64,000 nt of DNA, from positions 108,815,367 to 108,879,366 of the forward strand of contig OZ038381.1 of the NCBI GenBank assembly GCA_964036045.1, in the 5' to 3' direction. Below the pieces are notes generated by a model. The model saw only the letters and a program-made list of their open reading frames with translations. It did not search any database and was not told the DNA's origin. The position numbers and the translations under genes were made by a program. Source of the stretch: Eutreptiella sp. 'Long Island Sound 2002'. Taxonomy: Eukaryota; Euglenozoa; Euglenophyceae; Eutreptiales; Eutreptiaceae. Below are positions 22,367 to 32,960 of this stretch, one piece after another (positions within the stretch are counted from its first letter, which is position 1; the number at the start of each line of letters is the position of its first letter).

Positions 22367-25300
22367 TCAGTCCCTAGCTTTAGTCTTGGAGGCAAGCGTC
22401 TCAGCGAGCCTCAGCAACTCACCAAGGTTGTTCTGGGACAAGTAGTCAACAAGAACTGAGTTTAGCCGTCCCTCAGGTAGAACAAACGCAGAGAAGGGCT
22501 CCCAGGTGGCCTCTTTGACTCCAAACCCCTCCCAGAGGGTGAGGAAGTGCCAACCCTGGCGATAGCGGTGGCGTAGGACAGACTTCACCAGGTAGAAGCC
22601 CTCCTTGGCCATCTCCTCGGCGTTCATGTCGGGGAGTTCCCCTTCAACCTCCATAGGGCTGGCAGCCCCTTGTAGGTCCAAGGCGGCAATTTCCTCGTCT
22701 TTCAGCTCCCACTCCTCCCCACAGAGGTCTTCAGGATCATAACAGCGCTTCAGGTGTTGAGCAGCGCACACCAGGGTCCCCCCTAAACAGGGATAACACC
22801 GCACGGTGATACGGTGTCCATCCACTGATAGAATCCTGTACGGCCGGAAGTATGGGTCATCGCTGGTAGAGCGTGGCCAGGCGGGTAGTCGACTGTGGTG
22901 CACCAGCACCCAGTCCCCCTCTTGGTAGGTGGCCGGTACTCGGTGCTTGTTCTTCTTGTTCCACTGACGCTCCCTCACTCTCTGGAGCATAGCCTTGGCC
23001 TTGTCCACCTTCGCTTGTTGCTCTTGGACCCATTCACCCACAGAAGAATGGGTGTCCTCTGGATAGGGGGCATGTAGGAACCACGCCAGGCGCCCTAGGA
23101 ATAGCTCATGGGGCGAGTAGCCAGTGGCTGAACTCTCTCGGGAGTTCATCATCAAGGATATGACGGGGAGTAGTCTCACCCAGTCTCTGGTGCGTTCAGT
23201 TTTGCACCATATCCTACATTCTCCTTGAGGACACGGATCTGTCGCTCACATAGGGGGTTGCTCGTGTGCGAGTGAGGGATCCCCGTAGACACCTGGACAT
23301 TGAGGGATCTCAGGACCCTCTTGTACCAACCAGTATCTGAGCGTACCCGTACGTCCTCATCAGAGTTGATCTCCTTGGGCGCCCCATAGACACAAAACCA
23401 CTCCTCCAGGAGTATCTTGATAGTCTCCTCCCCGGTAATGTGCTTGGTACATGGGAACACCCTGGTAAACCTGGTGAACCCACAGGTTACCACGAGGGCG
23501 AAGTCATAGCCCCCGAACTTCGGCATCTCCGTGTAGTCCACGTATAGAACACTGTTAGCACAGTGAGGGATGGGCAGGGTCGAGTAGAGACCTCTGTCCC
23601 TGATATCCCCTGGTTTGCAGGACCTGCACGGGCACTTGTCAACGATAGGCTGGAGGGTTTTCCGCAGTTGGTCGTCCGTCCACGTAGTGTGGAACCACTG
23701 CTTGAACGGCCTCAGGGTACGGTCAGCACCCACATGACCTCTGGACTCATGGGTCCACTTCAGCAGCGCTGGGACTCTGTCACTAGGCACCACGATGCGG
23801 TCAACGTGCCAGAGGTAGCTCTTGTCCCTCTTCCACTGATCTTGGTTAACCAGGAGGGGTTCAAGGCGTTTCTCCAGGCGCTTGTAGATATCCCCAAACT
23901 CCTTCAGGTACTCCGATTGTTGGAGTCCATCCAGGGGGCGTATCATCGTCATGTTGAGGTCCAAGTGGACGTCCATACGGCTTAACGCCTCCTTAGCCAG
24001 CGCTTCAGACCGGGCACCAATCAGGGCGTCGAAGTTGTTGCGGCTGATGTAGTCTGCACACTCGTTCTTCACTCCCTGGATATGGAGTACCGTCAGGCGT
24101 AGTTGACTGAGGTAGGTCCACCAGCGCCGTAGCTTGGCCTTCTCAGGTGGGGTGCCCTTCTGGAAACTGCGGACCGGTTCTTGGTCGCACAGCCAGACCA
24201 CAGGGTTACTCCCCAACAGTCGTGCTTGTGAGGATAGCACTAGCATACCCGTGAGCAATTCCTGCTCATAAGTGGAGTAGTTCCCCCTGGCCTGGTTCCA
24301 TTTCCAGTTCCATTGGCCCAGAGGTACTAGGACCCACTTGTTGTCAGGGTAGCTGTGCTTGAGGGTTCCATCTCAGTTGAGACCTTCCGTCCCCCGTTGC
24401 GAAATGGCCGAGCCGAACTCCTCCTTCTCTAGTGCTTGCCATTGGAACAACATTCCACCACCGCCCACATTGCTGGCGTCGGTCACCAGGATAATCTCCC
24501 CTTGTGCCCTAGGCATGCCCAAGCACTTAGCGTTGGCCACCTTGTCTTTGAGCTCGTCAAACGCTTGTTGCTCTTGTGGGCCCCAGCGCCAAGTAGTACT
24601 CTTCTCGATCAAGTCCGTCAGAAAGGCGCTGGTGTAGGGGAAGTTTTTGATATGGCGGTGATAGACGTTGCACGCTCCAATGAAACTGCGTACATCATGA
24701 ACTCCTATCTTGGGGTCTTCGTGTCGTACCTTAGCATCCATCAGGGGTTTGGCCTTAGAGGCCGCTGGGGTCCACCACCCATAGCCAACGTCAAACCCCA
24801 GGTACTGCATGGTCTCCTGCATGAACTCACACTTCTCCAGCTTGAGTCGTGTGTGGTTCTCCTGGCGGACCGCAAAGAAATCACCCAAGAGGATTAGGTG
24901 GTCCTCCTGGGTAGTGGTCCCGAGGCATACATCGTCGATGTGAGCTTGCATCTGGGCCCCACGGGATATAAGTTCCTGCACCTTAGGTCTCCTTCGTAGG
25001 ATGGACAAGATCTTGTTCATCAGCTCTTGGAATAGAGCGGGTGCGTTGGCCACGCCAAATGGCATGACCTTCCACTTGAACACCCTCCCCTGAGGGGTGA
25101 TGAAGGCCAGTAGCTCCTGAGCGTTGGGCGTCAGGTGCACCTGCCAGAATCCGCTCCTCTTGTCCATCTCGGTCTTGTAGCGACAGGAGGCTATCTTCTC
25201 CAGGGTAGACTCCCTGTTGGGAATGGACCCTGAGTGGTTCAACGTTTTCTTGTTCAGCTCTCCGTAGTCCACTACCAGCCGTTTGGCTGTAGACCCAGGT

Positions 25301-27297
25301 TTAGCCACCAGGAAACAGGGGCTGCAGTGTAGGGGGTAGTCCCCGTCCTTGTACTCCAGGACTAGGCCAGCGTCGATACATTCTTGTATCTGTCGCTCAA
25401 TCTCGTCGGCCTGCTCTTTAGGAGCTGGATAGGGTCTCCTCCGGATCTTGTGACCCACGAACTGGGGTTTCAGCTTGAGGTCCATCTGTACCAGCTTGTC
25501 ACATGAAGCTGGAGGGGGTAGTTCTCCGAACACCTCCAGATAGGTCCTTATAAGCTTCTGTACCCGCGGGTCCAATAGCTTGATTTTGTCCTCCATGTCC
25601 TCGTCAGAGTGTAAGTTGCCTGTCCCCTGAGTAATAGACGTCGGGAGCTGATCCTCTACCGACTCTTCGTCCTTGGTAGTGTCCTTCAACCCTTGGTAGG
25701 CATATAGGAGGTCTTGTTCAACCATCTCCGATGGACGATGGCAACATAGGCACGCTCGAGGGGGTTCACATACACATTCCTCCGAGAGGTCGTCCTCGTC
25801 TGGGGTCCTCACATGGGCGCCCCACACGCTCTTCATGAGCTTAAGATCTACCTCCCTTTGCCAGGTGGTGATCTTCTGTTCGAGGTCCTCCTTCAATTGG
25901 GATAGATCTCCCATACGTCCTTGCTTCAGTGGCCATGAGCTGCGGGTAGGCTTAGCGTAGCATAGCTCTTTCGCCACCAAATTCCTCTTGGAGTCCACAT
26001 ACTCCCTTAGCCTGGATCGAGGGTCCAGCTCTTCGTCCCCGGGATCTTCCACCCTCATGGAGAGTAGGGGTTGCATTGGGGTGACGTACTCGGTGTTCTC
26101 CACTTCCACCACACAGGTCTCCACGAAGAAGGCGTCGTGCTCAGTTTCGTCATCTGAGTGGATAGAGCTAGGTAGCTCAGATAGTCCACATTCAGAGACT
26201 CCATCAGGAACAGGTACATGGCAGGGTGAGTTGGGGGCGTTGGTGTCAGTCACGACGTACTCATCTCCTCCGGGTATAGTCTCAATAGCATCTTGAGGTC
26301 GTAGTCAATCCTTCAAGTCACCCAAGGCGAGTCCATCGCTTTCTCGTTGTATAGCCTGGACCAGAGTCGGGTGCAGATCCTCCCAGGGGATGGAGGTAAG
26401 ACCTCCGTCCACCACGCTGAGCATACTCCCCCATCCGGGTTTCCCGATAGGCGTCTTACGCCCCAGAGGCACGTAGATGGCCTCATCAGGTAACCGAACA
26501 GAGCTGATAGTCAGCCTGTCCAGGAACTTTCGCCAGTACTCGTTGCCCCCATGGGCTCCCCAATCGGGGGAACAAAGGACCATACAGGAACGTTCCAAGG
26601 CCACCTTGGTCAGGACCTTCCCCAGTTCACTGAACCTGGGGTTCCCGTAGGCCATCCCGAAAAAAGGCCAGTAAAATTTGTAGCTGCAGTTCTTCCCCTT
26701 GCTGCAGTAAACGTCCAGTACATGCTGCTTGTCGCTGGCGAACAACTCCACATTCAGGTCTTCTCTAGAGTAACCCAACTCCTTCACACCTTGGTCTAGG
26801 ACTTCCCCCAATAATTGATAGTCGTCAGTTTTGGAGGCCGCCATCATGTTCGAAGGCTCCCCCTTCGATAGCCTCAGGTAGCTCGGGGTATGTTCCGACT
26901 GCTCCAGTGACACAGACTCTCTGCCACTGCCGTGGTCCACGTAGAGGAGGTAGGGCGCTTGCAGCGTCAGGGATTGTATCTGGGAGTGCTGCACGAAGAA
27001 GTCAGTCCCCAATACAAAGTCGAAGGCCTCAGTGTCCATCACATAGAAACGATGGGCGATAGTCCGGGAGCCCATAGGTACCTCCACTTCACAGTCCCCG
27101 CAGCTGTGCACCACATGTCCATCCCCCATTTGTATAGCAGCGGTGGTCATGGTGTTCTTCAGGCTCCCACAAGGTAACATTTTCTTGGCCACTATAGATA
27201 TGGTGGTGCCAGTATCCAATACCCCCAGGTATTCACGTCCCCCTAGTCGGATACGTACCCAAAACACCAGGTCCTGGGTGCCAACGGAGCGTCCGAG
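22367..27297 (-). pseudogene. pol: Pol of element F, interrupted by two UGA codons and one frameshift
   Basis: Continuous with the gag frame after UGA 27298-27300. Order: protease (LDTGTT, then VLGTDFF); methyltransferase-like domain (NVELFASDK, then YGNPRFSELG and CSPDWG); UGA 26305-26307 followed by CUA; reverse transcriptase with RLVVDYGELN and active site HIDD in place of YxDD; RNase H (LVTDASN) crossed by UGA 24373-24375; integrase with HE-x3-GH, CRSC, and catalytic Asp in VDYTEMP, Asp in NSDEDV and Glu in LCERQI (37 residues between the last two by my count); a frameshift near 23180-23200; chromodomain-like end (LTLWEGF, ATWEPFSAF) to UGA at 22367. The three internal stops are in the same frame. 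The frameshift shows that this copy is dead even if some UGAs were once read through. Confidence 0.9.
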
Positions 27298-29797
27298 TCA
27301 GAACTCCGCGGGACAGGTCACCTCGAACCCCTTGTTCTGCAGCTTGCGGGCCACCCTCATGAAACGGCTTCTCTTCTTAGCGTTGCCGTCATCACCAACT
27401 TCGTGCTTCCGCTTGGCCCCTTGTTCTCTCTGGGCCTGCGTCTGTGATTGTGTGGTAGGACCAGACTGCCCTCCAGAGGGCTCGGAGTTCCCGGCTGGAT
27501 TAGGGTTAGGTTTGCCTCCGTTCTTGTCCGTGTTCTTGTTGTCCTTGTCTGGCTGGCGGTTAGCGCCTCCTCCTCGTCCACCTTGACTCTTGTCTTGCCC
27601 TTGTTCACGTCCTTTCCACTTGCCCTTGCCGGAGTCGTTGCCTTTGCCTTTGCCTCCACCTTTGCCTGAGCCTTTGCCAGGATCCTCACCCTTAAGCTTC
27701 GCCGATAGGCGTTGCTTGTGGTAGCACTCTTCCTCGTAGTGCTTCCTCTTCCCACAGAAGGCACACGTGATGGTGCACCTGTAATGATCCGGCAGCTTTG
27801 CTTTGGCGCCGGTGTTCGTCTCCTGCTGCTTCCCCTGGGCTACAAAGCAGTCTTGCTGCTTGCAGTCAGGGGCGTGCTGCAGGTGTCCCTGCTCGTCTCT
27901 GGCATCACACCAGAAGAGCTCCTTGACGCTTTCAATGATACGGGTGTGGGCGTGTTTTGGGGGTAGTCCCCTGCCCAGGTCTGGCTCCTTGGTACCCTTT
28001 GCCATGGCTTCCAGAGCCTCCACCTCCAGGACTGTAGTTGTTCAGGTGCTGGTCGCTTCCTTTCTCCAGCGCCAGCTCCAGGAGTAGCACGCATTGATCC
28101 TCGTAGCGGAGGGATCTAGCCTTGCGCTCTGCCGTCGAACGGCACTCGTCCCACAGCTCTCGAGGGAGCTTAGCCACTAACCAGAAAAGCAGGTCGTCGC
28201 TGCTGTAGGAACCGGGCATCAATCGTCCAGCCCAGTGATCCAGGTCAGCCAACAGCTCAGAGACCCTGCCAGGTTTGGGGTTGTTGGGCAGCACGGGCAG
28301 GTTCTGGATCTCGGCCCTGATGGAGAGGTCGGTTTCATAGGTCGGGTACTGCCTCTCCAAGGCAACCAACACATCGGCAAAGGTGGCGGAATTAGTCACG
28401 ATCTGTCTGACCTGCTTCTCCAGGTACTTGGTCTTGCAGCACTGCAGGAGCAGATCGCACTTGACCCGTCCACTAGCGTGGGTTTGGCCGGTCAATCGGA
28501 GAAACCGGCCAAAATTCTCAGCGAACTCGCTGAGGTCCTTGCCTGTGAACTCAGGCAGGTTCACCACGATCTTGGAGGTGGCAATAGCCTTAGCCTCCTG
28601 AGACCTGCGTCCCTCAGGGCGTCGGGTCTTTCTCTTCTTCTTCTTCCTCTTCTTCCCACTTGGGTTCTCGGGGTCCTCCGGGTCGTCGTCTTCCGAGAGC
28701 GAAGCAGAAGTCATCGACGGCAGCTGATCAGCGGAGGGGTCTCCGCTTAGATCACTAGAGCCATAGGGCTCCACCTCAACCATTGCCCTCAAGGCTGTCA
28801 GCCCCAGCCGGTCCAGCTCGGCTCTCGCGGTATTCGTCACGTGGCTGTAGGGTGGCTGGGCTGTTCTCGGTACGAAAGGGCTTCTCGGTATCGCTGCACG
28901 GGTCGGCATCGGTCGGCTCCTCAGGCTCCCCAGGGTGCTTGTCAGCCCTGCCACCAGGTGGTTGGCCTGTACTCGATGGGGTGACACTCCCACAGTGGTA
29001 GGTGACGCTTGGGGCGGTATCATCAGGGGCTCCAGTTTATCTCGAATCTAATGAGTGAGGTCGCCCACAATTTTAGAGGTGGCTCCTCGGAGCACCTCGT
29101 TGATCTCCGACCGCGTCAGGGACCTGTTGGAGGATCTCCCTGATCCTCTACTTCTGAGTCCAAGAGACTCAGGTCCTCTCCTCAACCCACTCAAGGTTGC
29201 ATACCCAGGAGCATCCACATAGGCCCCCGTAGCGGGTAGAGGATGGTGATAGTCAGCCGCATACCATCGGGGCGCAGAACTGGAGATCACCGGCTCACTG
29301 GCAGTAGTTGCCTCAGGGAACGCAGTGGTAGGTGGGCCCATACCATAGGCAGGGTAGGTAGGCATACCAGTAAGGCCTGTGCCCTCAGCCATAGGCGGGT
29401 TGGTTATGGGTGTGTATGTTGCAGCAGCTGGGTCTGGAATTGGGAGTGTGGTGGTTATAGGAGAGGGTGATGCGTGGAGGCCAGAAGCGCTTGGTGCGCC
29501 CTCGAAGGTAGGGTTATTCGTCGGGTCTTGCCCTTGGTCTGCTCCTTCGTCTGCTTCGTCTCCAGCATCCTTCTCTCTCTCTCTCTTTCTCTCCACAGGT
29601 TGAGTGTCCACCTCCTAGACTAAGAGGCCCCGGAAGGCCGACTGGAGTCCTTCCAGCGAATCCTCCGCCACGTCCACTGGCCCATGTAAGGGCTCCGAAG
29701 GTACAGCGCTAGGTCCAGGTCCAGGTTCACCAGGTGCTGGCATTGCTGGTACCTCAGGCGCTGTCTTCACGTCGGTGCCTTCTTTCTTTGTGTCCAT
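27298..29797 (-). pseudogene. gag: Gag of element F, two UAG stops and one frameshift
   Basis: Starts at ATG 29797 (MDTKKEGTDV). The same frame is crossed by UAG at 29615-29617 and 29048-29050 and runs to about 28030, where it shifts; the shifted frame continues to UGA 27298-27300 and is the pol frame. N-terminus Pro/Gly/Ala-rich; a basic stretch (KKRKKKKRKTRR) near 28650; then a capsid-like helical region (NLPEFTGKDLSEFAENFGRF onward). A canonical zinc knuckle CAFCGKRKHYEEEC (C-x2-C-x4-H-x4-C) at about 27724-27767 precedes a long Gly/Lys/Gln low-complexity tail. It would be the particle and nucleic-acid-binding protein. Confidence 0.85.
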
Positions 29798-29884
29798 CTT
29801 TGTTCGCCCGTCTGCTTATATATGACTGATCTCAGCGCACTGGTTGTACGGCACGGGGTTGCTGCCGGTACGCAGGGACAGTCT

Positions 29885-29898
29885 GTCTCTTGCTTCCA
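29885..29898 (-). other. Primer-binding-site-like sequence of element F
   Basis: Four to five bases inside the 5' LTR the element reads tggaagcaagagac. It starts with the TGG expected of a site pairing with a tRNA CCA end and resembles the family-1 site tggtagcagaggat with one substitution and one inserted A. I treat it as a decayed initiator-Met site; another tRNA is possible. Confidence 0.4.
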
Positions 29899-29902
29899 CA
29901 AG

Positions 29903-30688
29903 GTTTTATAGTGATTTCAACACTGTTTTTGTTGTGCCTCTCCTGCTGCTTGCTGCTGGTGTAGGGTTTCCTGCTGCTTGTTTTTGATGAGGAAAAAGTT
30001 TTGTTTGCTGAAATACAACCACTCCAGGATAGCCCAAGCCAGAGATAAGCAAGTAGAAGAGAATCAGGATCAAAGCATGAAGGGCTGCAGTGTAAACAGT
30101 GAAAGATGAAAGAGTATTCACAGAAACTGCAACTCAAGGCACATCTGATTGCATATTCACAGAGATAGCTGAAATGTTTTGGAAAAAGAGTTGGAAAACT
30201 GCCCCATGGTCACTCAATCTCAATAGTGCCATCTCAGGAGATGTGCACTCTTTGTTTTGGGTCCCATATGTGCTGAGGTGGCAGGGCATGTGGCGATGAG
30301 GTCACTGCCATGTCACATGGGATCTTCCTACTTAGCTAGGCTGACCGGGAATGGAACCGAGGACCTCTCAAAAAGAGGTGCCCAGCCCCCTCGGGTGCAT
30401 ACCACTAGGACAGCTAAGAATTCATGAGAAAACATAGATAAATTCATAGGCTCTGCCCTGGATATGTCAGTTCTCAGTCGACTCAGGAAAAGATGAATTG
30501 CCTCACGTTGGTAGGGGATTAGGGGGTCCACTCCATATCCTGATTTAGTGTTTGGTTCCATAGGTCAAAATGTGTTATCACCACTTTTGGTCGGGCCAAT
30601 ACTAAGATAGAAATGCCTGTGTGCTTGGAGCATCTCTAATACAACTAGAGTATACCCTACAGTATTGGAAAAGCACTTTTTCTTACTC
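29903..30688 (-). repeat. 5' LTR of element F (786 bp)
   Basis: Direct repeat of 19410-20195. The segment 30333-30416 on - contains a B-box-like ggttccattcc, an upstream tagtggta reminiscent of an A box, and a perfect hairpin (acctct...agaggt). It is tRNA-like in parts but does not fold into a convincing cloverleaf. Confidence 0.9.
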
Positions 30689-30791
30689 AAACTGTGTTCA
30701 CATGCACCGTACTACGTGTATGCAAATCAACGTTGCACCAAACTGTAATGAAAGCTGAATGACCCCCTACTTGGACGTCTGACTACCTTAC

Positions 30792-30799
30792 CATACGGT
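30792..30799. repeat. Left 8-bp target-site duplication of hAT-type element
   Basis: catacggt, identical to 32287-32294, directly abutting the terminal inverted repeats. An 8-bp duplication is diagnostic for the hAT superfamily. Confidence 0.92.
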
Positions 30800-31073
30800 C
30801 AGGGTTGGGATAAGCGATCGTTTAGTGACTGAACGATCGTTTGTTTGTTACGCTTAGGGAAATTCTTTAACAAACGACGTTTTAACAAACGACGGCCCGC
30901 GGGGCCCTGCCGCGGCGCGACACCCGCGCATCAATCAAACATGGCCAAGGATTAACAGTGCAAATGTGAGGTACGTTATAGAGTTTGCAATGATTTTAAT
31001 TTGAATTTCGTTTCATTAACATTGGGGGTTTGAATTTTTCTGCCTGTTCTGCGTTTGCAGGGCACCACAAGAA

Positions 31074-31270
31074 GCAAGTGAAGAAGAAGGAGAAGAAGAA
31101 CAGGAGGGAAGAATATGAAGAGAGAAAGAACAGAAGAAGGAGCGAAAGAGGCGAAGGAGATCAAAGAGACGTTGAGAAGAAGAGAGAAGATGATCGAGAA
31201 GCCGCAGAAGAAAAGAAGACTGAGGAGTGAAGACGGAGAAGACGAAGAAGAAGCACAAGAGGAAGAAGGT
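31074..31270 (+). repeat. Purine-rich (GAA/GAG) tract inside the hAT element
   Basis: About 200 bases almost entirely A and G, in gaagaa/gagaag words. It can be read as a Lys/Glu/Arg-rich peptide on +, but composition alone explains that. It leads directly into the minisatellite. Confidence 0.7.
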
Positions 31271-31280
31271 CACTTGAGTG

Positions 31281-31777
31281 TCACTTGAGTGTTTGCGCGT
31301 GCTGTGAGTGTCATTTGAGTGTTCGCGCGTGCTGTGAGTGTCATTTGAGTGTCGGCGCGTGCTGTGAGAGTCATCTGAGTGTTCGCACGTGCTGTGAGTG
31401 TCATTTGAGTGTCGGCGCGTGCTGTGAGTTTCATCTGAGTGTTCGCGCGTGCTGTGAGTGTCATTTGAGTGTTCGCGCGTGCTGTGAGTGTCATTTGAGT
31501 GTTCGCGCGTGCTGTGAGTGTCATTTGAGTGTCGGCGCGTGCTGTGAGTGTCATTTGAGTGTCGGCGCGTGCTGTGAGTGTCATTTGAGTGTTCGCGTGT
31601 GCTGTGAGTGTCATTTGAGTGTCGGCGCGTGCTGTGAGTGTCATTTGAGTGTCGGCGCGTGCTGTGAGTGTCATTTGAGTGTCGGCGCGTGCTGTGAATG
31701 TCATTTGAGTGTCGGCGCGTGCAGTGAGTGTCATTTGAGTGTCGGCGCGTGCTGTGAGTGTCGTTTGAGTGTTTGTC
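31281..31777. repeat. 30-bp minisatellite, ~16-17 copies, open on both strands
   Basis: Unit tcatttgagtgtcggcgcg followed by tgctgtgagtg, repeating in strict 30-base register with single-base variants (ttcgcg versus tcggcg). Because 30 is a multiple of 3 and the unit lacks stops in one frame on each strand, both strands show long open frames with 10-residue repeats (CCECHLSVGA on +, TLTARADTQM on -). I take this as a by-product of the repeat. There are no spacers, so it is not a CRISPR. Confidence 0.9.
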
Positions 31778-32286
31778 GCAATTGCTTCTGTTGTCTCGAC
31801 ACTTTTAAGTGAGCCTTCGTTGTCCTTTATATGATGCTTTATGCTGGACTCAGTCAGTTTGCTGCTGCATCCCAGTGATGTCATGTGTTTTGCTCACTTT
31901 TTGCCCTTTGTCATTTTTGGCCATTTGCTGGTCAGCCTGGGGAAAGGTGCCTTTGTGAGGCTGGAATTCCTGGCCTTGATCTCGAACGCAATGGTTTTCA
32001 AAAATATCAGAATCGTTCGTTTTTCAAAGGAAACACAATGGTTTTTGAAAAAGTCTGAAACATATTTTTGTCAAAGAAGAACACTGTGAGTCTACTGTTT
32101 TTAAAAAAGCACTGGGATGGGGCACAAAAGAAGCAAGTAAACCATTAGAAGCAAACCGGAACATCATGAACAAGGAAAAAAATTAACAAACAATGTTCGT
32201 TTATTTTCATCGTTTGTTCGTTCGTTCGTTCTTTAGTTAATTTTCCAAACAAAATTAACAAGAAACGTTTGTTAATCCCAACCCTG

Positions 32287-32294
32287 CATACGGT
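32287..32294. repeat. Right 8-bp target-site duplication of hAT-type element
   Basis: catacggt, the exact match of 30792-30799, directly following the right terminal inverted repeat. Confidence 0.92.
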
Positions 32295-32960
32295 CCTACC
32301 CTACAAAGCACCTTCTTGGTTTTCTCCTTGTTTTCTCCTCTCTCTTCGTTGCGGTTTGCGCGGTCGCTCTTGGCTTGGTCCTTTTCTGCTGCTGCCTGCC
32401 TGGCTTCTTCCTTGGCTTCTCCCTGTTTCTTTTTCGCCTTCTCTGTTTTGTCCTCCATTGCTTTCTCGCTCTTGGCCTTCTGTGCCAGGACCGCTTGGAT
32501 AAGCTCCCTGGTTTTCTGCTTGCTTGCATCCCTTGCATCAATTTTGTGCTGCCACGGCTCCTCGGGTGCTTTGGGTTTCCCACGGTGCCTTGCTTCCATC
32601 CATGCAGTCCGGTCTTTGCTCTCTGCTTGGCGCTTGGGGTCCTGAAACATGGGCGACCGATTCTTGGAGGGCAACGTGCGCTTGTTGGTTCCGTGCTTGA
32701 GTGGCTTGGACCTCCACTGCTGCGGCTCTTGGTGCGGGTTTGGGTTGTTGGAGGGCTCCTTGCCACGTTTGAAGTTGTTGTAGTAGGGCCAGTCGATGAG
32801 GGGATGGTGGTGCGTTGGCCACGCTGGTAAGGCCCATAAGCCGGGAACTTTCCACCAACGGACCAATGAGCCCCACTGATTGCGTTGGGGCCCACTGCGC
32901 CCACGGGACGGGGATGGTTGTGCGCGCTGCCAGGCTGAACACGCCGCTGGTCGTTATCAC
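32287..32960 (-). pseudogene. Charged, coiled-coil-like ORF remnant cut by the hAT insertion
   Basis: On -, a frame from about 32960 (Gln/Ala-rich, LLQQLQTWQGALQQ) gives way near 32600 to another frame that is Lys/Glu/Ala-rich and helical (KAMEDKTEKAKKKQGEAKEE). The change of frame suggests one ancient protein with an indel. The downstream frame runs into the hAT target duplication; beyond the transposon it stays open for about 20 more codons (from GPYGK) before a stop near 30735. It may be a gag-like or structural protein of an old element. I do not recognise it, and low-complexity composition weakens the coding case. Confidence 0.4.

Larger units (their letters stand above)
19410..30688 (-). 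mobile_element. Element F: second chromovirus lineage, full length but decayed
   Basis: Read on -: 786-bp 5' LTR (30688-29903), primer-site-like sequence, gag (29797-27298), pol (27297-22367), 2.2-kb 3' region, polypurine tract, 786-bp 3' LTR (20195-19410). Domain order is gag, zinc knuckle, protease, methyltransferase-like, RT, RNase H, integrase, chromodomain. Protein similarity to family 1 is limited to motifs, so it is a different family. The LTRs begin GAGTAAG or AGTAAG and lack the usual TG...CA ends. I see no clean target duplication (agttt upstream, tttct downstream). The two LTRs differ at a scatter of sites, so the insertion is not recent. Confidence 0.9.
30800..32286. mobile_element. 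Non-autonomous hAT-superfamily transposon (1487 bp)
   Basis: The ends read cagggttgggata... and, reversed from the right, cagggttgggatta..., 12 identical terminal bases in a form typical of hAT TIRs. It is bounded by a perfect 8-bp duplication (catacggt). Inside are subterminal repeats of the caaacgacg/cgtttgtt kind at both ends, a GC-rich patch near 30895, a purine-rich tract (31074-31270), a 30-bp minisatellite (31281-31777) and a (ttcg)n stretch near 32215. There is no transposase, so movement would need an enzyme from elsewhere. It interrupts an older charged-protein reading frame (see 32287-32960). Confidence 0.9.

Noticed and set aside
29815-29822. TATA box (tatataag on -) before F gag
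   Set aside because: Only 18 bases upstream of the gag ATG and outside the LTR, so a start ~30 bases downstream would fall inside gag. An LTR promoter is expected instead.
19410-30688. F as two independent copies of a 786-bp MITE flanking unrelated genes
   Set aside because: Same orientation, a polypurine tract abutting one copy and a primer-like site abutting the other, with gag-pol between, fit LTRs better.
31281-31777. Possible CRISPR array (30-bp direct repeats)
   Set aside because: Units are contiguous with no spacers, and the context is a eukaryotic transposon.
31270-31884. 204-codon (-) and 175-codon (+) open frames over the minisatellite
   Set aside because: Both strands are open simply because the 30-bp unit is stop-free and in phase; kept as a repeat, not as genes.
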